From Karstenula rhodostoma CBS 690.94 (lineage: Eukaryota; Ascomycota; Dothideomycetes; Pleosporales; Didymosphaeriaceae): DNA of 64,000 nt. Positions 55,878-64,000 of the stretch are shown here, in pieces (positions within the stretch are counted from its first letter, which is position 1; each line of letters starts with the position of its first letter). The position numbers and the translations under genes are program-made. The DNA is taken from contig MU001502.1 of assembly GCA_010093485.1 (NCBI GenBank), positions 1,384,057 through 1,448,056 of the forward strand. Direction: 5' to 3'. The notes beneath the pieces were generated by a model. It searched no databases, was not told where the DNA came from, and saw only the letters and a program-made list of their open reading frames with translations.

Positions 55878-58522
55878 ATGCATCAGCCTATCTCCCTCGT
55901 TCATACGGGCACACAAGATGGGTATCACAGGGTAAACTACAAGCTACGACGATGGTAATGAATCAAGCACGCTAAGCCTCTCAAGTTCCCTCTCGATCCA
56001 CCCATAGTCAAACACTGGCGCTGCGACCTCACAGCGCTCTCTCACTCGTACAACCTTTACTTCGTCGCCTGCAATGACGAACTCTACATCTATTCTCCTT
56101 CATTCCCATCTCAGGATCTCGGTGACCCGGTGATCTTGACAGTACCGAGCTTGGGGCGTCAGACGCCGCCGGGCATCGATATTACCGACCCGCACAGTGT
56201 GACGAGGATCTGTGTGGAATATTTGGGGAATACGGAAGTGTTGTTAGTGACGTGTGATGATGGCGATGTGGTGGGGTTTAAGGTTAGGGAAATTGTAAGT
56301 TTGACCGAGCATTGTCTTGCATTGGGAGACTGGCCCCAATGAAGATACTAACTTCTTCAGGACCGTGCGATAATCTACCAGCGAGACTCCCCGGGCAGAG
56401 ATAATACAGATGTCGCGCACGAGTTTCGATGCTTTGAGCACTTCAACGTCGATTGCAGTGCCTGGGGCCTTGCCGTTCATCGAAACGCGCGGCTGATAGC
56501 GATAAGCGCGAACACCCACCTCGTCAAAGTTAAGGCCTATGGTCTGTCGCTACCGGATGACGGCGAGAACGATTTCCCCTTTCCAAGGAATCGAAACCGA
56601 TCTATTACTTTGCGTGTACGTCGTCACGAACGGATCTGGTCTGGAGACTTGCGCTCGCACAAGCGACTAACATCAATTCTTCGTAGGCTCAAACGAATAT
56701 CCCCGCTGTATCTTTCGACAACACTGGTGGAGATCCTACTGGTAAGCTCTCTCACTGTCAAAGCTCTCTCATGTTTTCAAGTTTCAAGCTCGGCCTGTTC
56801 TTCACGTTGTACCCTTGGCTGACTCGAATTTTATCATGTAGGCAGATGGCTTTGTTCCAGTAGCATCGATGGACTGACTCACTTGTGGGACCTTAGCAGA
56901 CCAAATCAGCCTGCTAGAGTCATAGCAGTAGGACACTGCGCGAGTGTATCCAATGCGCCCGACCTGGTAAGCATGCTAAGCACCTCTACAGTCGTAGACT
57001 GTTAAACACCGTGCAGCGTGTCCTTCTTGGATTCACTATCGAAGGGCCGAGTGTACGCACACCAAATTTAGCCCTGTGTAGGGGTCAGTTTCTAGGCTTA
57101 CATAAACCAGATACCCGAGTCTTGCAAATGCTCAAATAGAAATTCCTTGCCACATGCAGCCTGGGCAGCCATGTTCATAGACCCACGATCATGCCGTCAC
57201 GCCGACTCGCTCTCGGATGCATGCGGTGTCGAAGTCGATACGCAAGGATCTGTGTCCTCCCGTGGTTCTTATTTCTGGGATATTACAGATGAGACAAATC
57301 GGTTTGCTGCAAGAAGAAAGAGTCCTATTCCAACAGTTCCTGCAGTAGAAACCACAGACGGAGATCAGAGTGCTAGTAGTGAAGGGTCAGGGCAGATGTC
57401 TACTGACAATGAGTCTGACGACTCAGTCTTACACACATTCCCGACTGCAGCGGTCGAGGCGCCCGAGCAGACCATAGCAGAAACGCAACAGGAACAGCCC
57501 ATAGAGGGTGAGGAAGAACCTGGAACCGACCTCTTCGCAATTCCGTACTCGTCTCCTGAAAATCAAGCATCTCTCCCTCCGCCTTTACCGTCTCCCGGTC
57601 CTGCAGCATCTGACGAAGAATCTCAGAGCGACAGCGAAGACGATACATCAACCTCGGGAGATTATACGGCTGACATGCGCTTGAGTTGGTCAAAGAAGCC
57701 TTATTGTGCCTTTATAACCTCAAATCATCACAAGGAACATTCAGCCGAGGTAAGTTCATCTCAAAGTACCCTCTCAACACGATCTACGCCGGCGACGGGC
57801 TGGCTATCGACATGGCCCAGAATGTTTCATCTAGGAGATTTCGTCCATTTCAATTGCCCGAAGTCAGGTCACAGGTCGCAAGCTTAGGCAAAATCTACAC
57901 GCGCCTTCATCAACTCATTGACAACGCACCAACGAACCACGTTAACACATCTTCACAGCTCTCCACGCACCAACCCCGCCCCATGATTATCGTCACAAAA
58001 GAAGAAATCTACCTCTTTCAGCGCGTCCTCGACGCAACGACCACGCCATCCCTCCCCGTACTCACAATGCGCAGCCCACTCTACCGCCACCTCCCCGGCG
58101 CCTACACCAGTCCCCTAAGTGTCTACCACCGGCAATGCTTCAACGCGCAGATCCCTGAGCTTGGCGTCTTCATCATCGGTTCACCAGCCGGCCGTGTCGG
58201 CATATTCCGGCTCACCAGGACGCGGTACTTGTCCGAGCATAGCAAAGAGATATTTGGCTTCCGGTTGGATCATTTGCTGCCCTTGTCGAAAGATAAGGAG
58301 GCGAAGTATATCGTTGATGATCAGTGGGAGAGGCAGTTGGTGGGGCTTGCAGTGGGGCCAGTGCAGGGAATGCTTGATGCTGGGGATGGAGAGGAAGAGC
58401 GAGATGTAGGTATGAGGAGGTGGAGGCTAATGCTGTATTATCACGATCACACGGTTCATTCTTATGAGCTGGGGAAGTATGGTGGTGCGGGGGAAACGAG
58501 AGTCGATGAGTTGATGGTTTAG
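55878..58522 (+). CDS. CRT10: CRT10-like WD40 protein
   Basis: Resembles yeast Crt10, a WD-repeat protein tied to regulation of ribonucleotide reductase genes. Proposed exons: 55878-55931, 55986-56294, 56361-56615, 56687-56741, 56842-56966, 57017-57050, 57160-57749 and 57821-58522, about 707 residues. Family blocks: LTALSHSYNLYFVACNDELY, LLVTCDDGDVVGFKV, FNVDCSAWGLAVHRNARL, RWLCSSSIDGLTHLWDL, WAAMFIDPRS, an acidic Ser/Glu-rich linker, IPELGVFIIGSPAGRVGIFR and VGLAVGPVQGM. Two points are weak: the first acceptor (55967, 55976 or 55985 all keep the frame) and the 34 bp exon at 57017. The core exons are firm. Confidence 0.75.
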
Positions 58523-59161
58523 TGTGGGATTACATCGCCAGGCCAAAAACCTGTGTATAGTGATATCCCCAGGTGAGCAATACGCACATCGATTGCACAC
58601 AGACATTTGTTTGTTCGCCAGCAATTCCAAACATCCTTGCTAGATGCATTCCACATTCGCTTCTTCCTCAGCAGGATGTCTAGATCGCCGATTATAGAGT
58701 GCGCAGTACCTACAATCGATTGAGATGTGATGTTCGTAACTTGCACTTTTTTACTGTCGGCCTCCTATATTGATCGGGGATTATTGTAGCTGGAAAACAC
58801 AACTAAAAGTCGCCCTTGGCAGCTCCTGGGGTTACTCGTGTAGACGGGCGGTCGTTTAGCGAGCTCTAAACGGTCTAGGTCCCGAGGTCACGTGCCTCTT
58901 CTGATAGCCATGCATTCACGTAACAATCACGAGCGGCGCGGTACAGGATGAGTAAGTGGATAGTGAACCAACCTCAATCCCTCCATTCGATTTAGATGAG
59001 TAATAGTTAGGGTCTTGGTCCCATCCCCACTTTATCAGAAAATCATACATATGTCGTAACGCTAAATGGCGCAAATTACACTCCGACCCGAAGAACGCCA
59101 AATACAATCCGGACCAAAATTAGAACTACATGTGAGATCCTGTAGTGATGTCACGACCTCC
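58523..59161. other. Intergenic, convergent 3' ends
   Basis: 639 bp between the stop of the CRT10-like gene and that of the kinase gene. Short frames only. Nothing recognised. Confidence 0.55.
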
Positions 59162-62100
59162 TTACCGCCCCAATGGAGTGCCTGGTATCAAGGACCCAGT
59201 GGCCAGAGATGTGCCCGTCCTCAAGCGTGGAATCTCACTCACAGAGCGCGCGAGCTTTTCGAAAATCCCTTCAAACACTTGTCGCTGATTGAGATCCTGG
59301 AATCTTAACTCAAAACGACGTAGTTCTTGTTGATCGCCTACACTCGACTCTGCAGCAGACATCGGGTAGCGTGTGACATCAGGAATTGCTGCCATATACG
59401 TCGTATCGAGAAGAGCACCGCGTTGCTTACCAAGCATATTGAATGTGAACACGGCGTCTTTTGACTCGTGGTCTTTGGATGACAACGTACTAACTAGGCC
59501 CTGTGTCAGTAACATGGTCTGCAGAGGAAGTGAGAGGCGTACTTCTTCCGCTCATCCAACGATTGCTTTCGCCCGGGAAACAAAACGTCAGACTGCCTGA
59601 TATCACGTCTGCGGAGCTTCTACGCCAGAGCATAACACTCCCTATGCCATAGTGCTTCCGAAGTGTTTTGGGCACGAACTTGTGCACCTTCCCTTGCGCG
59701 GGATTGACGTGCACGTCTGTGGCAAAGAACAACAGCTCCCAGCCAGTGAGACGCTGGAAAAGCGCAGTTATGGCTGTCGCAAGTTAGCATAGTTGAGTGA
59801 TAAGGACTCAAGGCCTTACAGTCTGGGGGTACGGGAAAACCAAGATTGGTGGAAGTCGGAATGGATATAATGAGCGACGATGGTATCAGCTTCGTGGCCT
59901 CAAACCGAGCGAGTCTCCTACCTTTTGAGGTCTGATTCAGTAGGTTGGAGAGATAGGTTAGAGACTCGATTTTATCTAAGCGGATGTAGAACTGTTGGTC
60001 CTGGGGTAGATAGTGGATCAATGGATCAATGTACTGTCCAATGACATAAAGCCTGGAGATGTGGGCTTCGCCTTCATGATTGGTGGTGACGAGAGGCTTT
60101 TTCTTGTGTTGAATATCGTCATCGTGCCAGGTGTATATCTCTAGTTTGTTGGAGACTTGGAGCATGGAGCCGTCGTCTCGTGGGAACCGAATAAAGTTGA
60201 TGAATTCTTGCGCAGCATCGCCATCACCAAACTCGATGCATACTTCATTGTTGGGCATCGCAGGGTCATAAACCCAGTTCCAATGCCCACTGCGACTATG
60301 AGCTTTGTCTTGCGTGTAACGAGGTTGGTTGCAGTCAGACCATCGCAGAGTAACTGTAGCGTCAGAGCATGAAAAGCCTATATCTGTGAGAGGAAGCCAG
60401 AATGAATAGCAAATCTTCGCGTTGGTGGGTGTGAAATCGCTCAATACTATTCTGCGTGTGACTTCCCAAATAGGTGGATCGTTGTCGATGCGTGTTGTTT
60501 CGAAGATGTGGACAGTATTCTCCGCTGTATTGCAACACTGCGAGTATCTTTCGACAGTGGCAGACTCGGTGATGTGGAATTGCATGAAAGAGTTTGTGAA
60601 CAGCAGCGTCTCGTCCCCTCGAATGCCACATGGCGAGCCGTGAGTTATTGGCCAGGTAATTCGATGCTGATGTAACGTGTGGTCTGAAGATGTTTCAACT
60701 ACAGCTTGTCGTACTGTCAATGGCTCAGAGTAAGCTGGGATGGATCGTACTGATGTACCCGGTGTTGTGACCGGTGTCTGAGTTGGAGAGAAGACTGCAC
60801 TGGCTGGGACAGTGCCTACACTACTCCGCCCTTGCCTAGCCCGCATTGGGAGAGGTGTTGCAGAATTAGATGCAATACTAGAGTTTCTCACTGGGCCCGA
60901 CGATCTCTCGCTCCGTGAACTGACAAGAGAACCATGCCGGTATGACCGAGCTGAGGAGTTGTCCGATGCAATGCCACTTGGAATGTGCGGCTCGACATAC
61001 GAAGTGATATTTTGCATCGAGTTGGTAGAGCGTCGTGAATTCGGCTCGGCCTCCACTTTTCGACAGCACGAAGCTAAGAACTTTGCCGTAAGTCCTGTCC
61101 TTACAGCATCTGCGTGGATTTGGTTCACAAGAGTACCAGCATCTGGTCGTTGCTTCGGGTCATGTTGAATCTAAGGACTGATAAGTTTACGCGCTAGCGG
61201 ATGTACTATTACGTACCATCAGAGAAACCCAATCCATTGGTAGCCGGTGTTCAGTATCATCTGGCTCCAGATTTATCTTTTGCGGCCAAATGGCCATGTC
61301 GTGTTTTTGGACCAAACTGTAAGACAACCCACGACCCTTCATTATTTGGTCATACGAACAGCCTTTTGTGACGCTGATTATCTCCAAGAATACGCATCCT
61401 AGGGACCAAATGTCTGCTTTTGAATTCCGACTGGCGTCCACCCGGAGCACTTCAGGGGCAGCATAACGGTGTGTGAAGCTGGAATAACCCCCCTCGGTGG
61501 TGCCATTATCGCTGTCAGTCCACCTATGAGAGATGCCAAAGTCACAGAGCAGGACGCGGCCATCACTGAGGAGGATGTTGCTGGGCTTGATGTCTTTATG
61601 GCGGATTGAGTTCGCATGAAGAAATTCCAAGGCTGTGGCAAGGCAGTTGAAGGAACTGCACAGTGTTCCAAAGTCCTGGTCTGAAAGCGGATCCGCTTGT
61701 TTTAACAAATCCAGGAGTACTTTGTCGGCGATTGGGTACAAAATAAGCGAGAAGCTCTCTAGGTCCGTAAAGCTCGCTACGAGACCAACGATATGGGGAT
61801 GATATTCCAGTCTCGACAGTGCCTCGATTTCTTTCTTGAAGTATTCTAGTTGATTTCGTTGGTTTTCCAGATTTGCGTAGGTCACTCGGAGAAGGCGCTT
61901 GCAAGCAAAGTCCCTGCCTGAGTCCTTGCCTGAATCCTCGTGTCGGAAGTGCCTAACGTGGGCAGAGCTTCCCTCACCAATCTGTCCCATATCTGCAAAA
62001 TGATCAACTCCATGCTCAATGTATCTGTGTCTAGGCCGAGATTTTTGTTTTTCTTGATGGTACTGTCGCGCAAAAAACGGACGCACTAGATTTTCTTCGT

Positions 62101-62488
62101 CCATTTGCTTCGCATCAGACATAACGTAGGACTGCGTTTTCGCGAACTCAAGAGGGTCAAACTCTGGTAAAGCCTCTGACTTAATCTTCCTCAGAATGGA
62201 ATTGTTCAAAGGTAGCCAGAAGTCATCGACATTCTCACACTCGAACCGCTTGAAGACATTGTCGCCGTCATGGAACCCTAGCATACGCAACAAGGTGTAA
62301 AGTCTGACAGTCTCCTTATTCCAGTGCTGCGAATATTTCGTCCAGTTGTGGCAATAGCTTTGCCGAATACTCAGCCGTGTGCCGATAGCGCGGTAGACGG
62401 ACTCGTCTATGTACTTTCCGATCGTACTTTCGAAGGGGCTTTGAGGTATCTTATGATCTAGCGAGGCTTCGTTTGTGGCTTCGTCCAT
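59162..62488 (-). CDS. Protein kinase with a long unknown C-terminal region
   Basis: Four exons (62488-61217, 61170-59820, 59773-59543, 59493-59162), all in phase, give 1061 residues. The N-terminal 160 residues are unknown. The kinase domain (about 165-440) has the Gly loop GQIGEGSSAHV, the ATP Lys in FACKRLLRV, HKDIKPSNILL (HKD for HRD), DFGISHRW and YAAPEVL. Its last helix (DPKQRPDAGTLV) starts exon 2, proving the exon join. A Ser/Thr-rich linker follows, then about 500 residues with possible beta-rich folds (WPITHGSPCGIRGDETLLF; SGHWNWVYDPAMPNNEVCIE) that I cannot assign. All catalytic residues are present, so it is probably active. The type resembles fungus-specific kinases with no known pathway. 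Confidence 0.8.
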
Positions 62489-63017
62489 ATTGTGCCGATC
62501 ATAGTAGGTAAAGACCAGCTCCTGTGTGCGAGATTGAAGGAGGCAAAGAGCAGCGACAAGGTTGATGCCTAGCCAGACGCTGCGTCACCAAATATTCGGG
62601 ATGATGCATGGATATCACAACAATACGAGGCGCTTAGTGTGTGGCGTGCACCTTGACGTATCGTTGGCTGGTCCGGTTGCAGATGGTTCGCTCGCGTGGC
62701 TCAGCCTCCGTTACTCTTGCTGGCTCAGCTCTCCAGTCAACGCCATCCATATATTGGAATATGTGGCCAAGCTCGCTACACATGTTTTTCTGCTGTATCG
62801 CACGCCCAATCCGGCTGCATTGGCGTCGCGGCATGCATCGTGGGCGGCAAAGCCCACCTGCACCAGGCTGAGGGGCTTGTTGCCTTGTTTGCATTGACCA
62901 CCACACACCGGATCTTCCCTCATATCTCTTATAGGCCGCGACTCGGGCGTCAGCCTCTGCTGTGACAATTTCGTTGATTGTCGAAGCCTGGAGGTAGATT
63001 TTGGCGTGCCGAAAATC
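62489..63017. promoter_or_regulatory. Divergent promoter region kinase / MFS transporter
   Basis: 529 bp between opposed ATGs. Siderophore transporters are often repressed by GATA-type iron regulators such as SreA. Clear ATCWGATAA sites were not recognised here. Confidence 0.4.
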
Positions 63018-64000
63018 ATGGCAGGGGGCGATTTGGGACTTCGACTATCTGAGAGACGTGTCCAAGACGATCAGAGCGAGAATACCCATGATGCGATCCC
63101 CAACGGAGCTTTAAACGAAGACCCAGATACACAGGCCGGTGTCGCGCGAATTGAAGCTGTGAGTAGGACTTGGGATAATCCATCGCTTATCATCGCATAT
63201 CTCACGTACGTCGCCTCTTAATACATTGTTTCATATACTAATACCAACAGCCTGTTTCTTATAGCAAATGTCACATCTCTCGAGTTGCAAGTCACCAGTC
63301 TTATGACGCCATACGCTACCAGCGCCTTCCAGCAGCACTCCTTAGTCTCCACCGTTACGGTCGTTCAGGGTGTCGTCAGTGCAGTGATTAAACCGCCGAT
63401 GGGCAAGATCGCTGACGTTTTTGGCCGGTTAGAGTCCTTCACCATATCCATATTGCTTTATACCATTGGATACATCCAGCAAGCTGCATCGACAAATGTC
63501 GAGACATTTGCCTCCGCACAGATTTTCTGGGCGGCTGGTTTCAACGGCTTCCAGATCTTACAGCAAATATTCGTGGCTGATACTACCGACTTGTCGAATC
63601 GTGCTTTATTCTCCACCCTGTTCGATGTGCCATTCCTGTGGATGGTATGGGCAGGACCAGAACTGAGTACCAACATACTGGACAGTACAACGTGGCGTTG
63701 GGGCTACGGCATCTGGGCCATCATAATGCCCATTTGCTTTATCCCACTGGCAGGAAGTCTTTGGTGGAGCCAGCAAAGAGCCAAAGAACGTGGACAAGCG
63801 ATTCCGAGCGCGCTTAGAGGCCAGAGTAAATTCCAAGTTCTGGAGAATCTGTGGATCGACTTGGATGTATTCGGATTACTGTTACTTGCTGCTGCGGTGT
63901 CACTGATACTTCTGCCGCTCACTGTAAGTAGGCATATCATTCTTGCGCGAAGATTTGCTGAGATCCTGGTAGTTAGCGCCCAGCGCTGAGGGAAAATGGA
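63018..64000 (+). CDS. MFS transporter, siderophore-iron type (partial at 3' end)
   Basis: Major-facilitator carrier that resembles fungal siderophore-iron:proton symporters (SIT/ARN, MirB). Exons 63018-63205, 63251-63923 and 63973 onward. The window ends inside the third, where the frame reads LAPSAEGKW. About 315 of some 600 residues are present. The cytosolic N-terminus (SERRVQDDQSENTHDA) precedes six or more helices. Family-like blocks: LIANVTSLELQVTSLMTPYA, SLVSTVTVVQGVVSAVIKPP, GKIADVFGRLESF, and TDLSNRALFSTLFDVPFLW. The SIT call rests on overall pattern. Other DHA2-like carriers are possible. Confidence 0.75.

Overview
The window is nuclear DNA of a filamentous ascomycete (Pezizomycotina; Dothideomycetes is my best guess, from protein resemblance only). 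Evidence: dense genes on both strands, short 45-70 bp introns with GTAAGT/GTACGT-type donors, TNA(A/G)-like branch sites and YAG acceptors, and fungus-specific families (PDR-type ABC transporter, siderophore-type MFS carrier, Seb1/Nrd1, CRT10-like, GH28 and CE8 pectinases). Gene models below were built by joining open frames at splice sites whose phase fits and whose protein reads through. Lengths come from those joins.

Layout. 1-2.5 kb: 3' part of a fungal-specific transcription factor, a 5'-truncated LtrA-like membrane gene and a tiny unknown gene. 3-5.7 kb: an RBR ubiquitin ligase divergent from a dolichyl-diphosphate phosphatase (CAX4). 5.9-10.3 kb: three unknown genes, two of them membrane proteins. 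11-15.4 kb: a full PDR drug-efflux transporter. 16.6-17.9 kb: an F-box protein. 18-25 kb: a gene-poor, decaying stretch with a gene split by a 163 bp MITE-like element, weak orphan ORFs, and an F-box-like gene with an apparent 1 bp frameshift. 25-36.9 kb: a small membrane protein, then a run rich in organelle genes (FMP32/MCUR1-like, peroxisomal enoyl-CoA isomerase, PET100, YebC/TACO1-like) and the 2033-residue HEAT-repeat protein LAA1. 37-40 kb: a divergent pectinase pair (GH28 and pectin methylesterase). 40.5-41.2 kb: a headless alpha/beta hydrolase. 41.5-44 kb: about 50 head-to-tail, highly degenerate units of about 47 bp. 44.2-58.5 kb: CLPTM1 family, LOG family, Seb1-like RNA-binding protein, citrate synthase, the YHM2 citrate carrier and a CRT10-like WD40 protein. 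59-64 kb: a protein kinase with a very long C-terminal region and the start of a siderophore-type MFS transporter that runs off the window.

How genes fit together. Citrate synthase makes citrate in the matrix and YHM2, the next gene, exports it. PET100 (complex IV assembly) converges on the YebC/TACO1-like gene (COX1 translation in animals). The two pectinases share one 477 bp promoter and act one after the other: demethylation by CE8, then hydrolysis by GH28. Most other neighbours look unrelated.

The most unusual item is the 47 bp array at 41470-44005. It is not a multiple of three, is not protein-coding, keeps a TTTT-n-GAGAC...CCACCACATG core in one orientation, and varies freely between cores.
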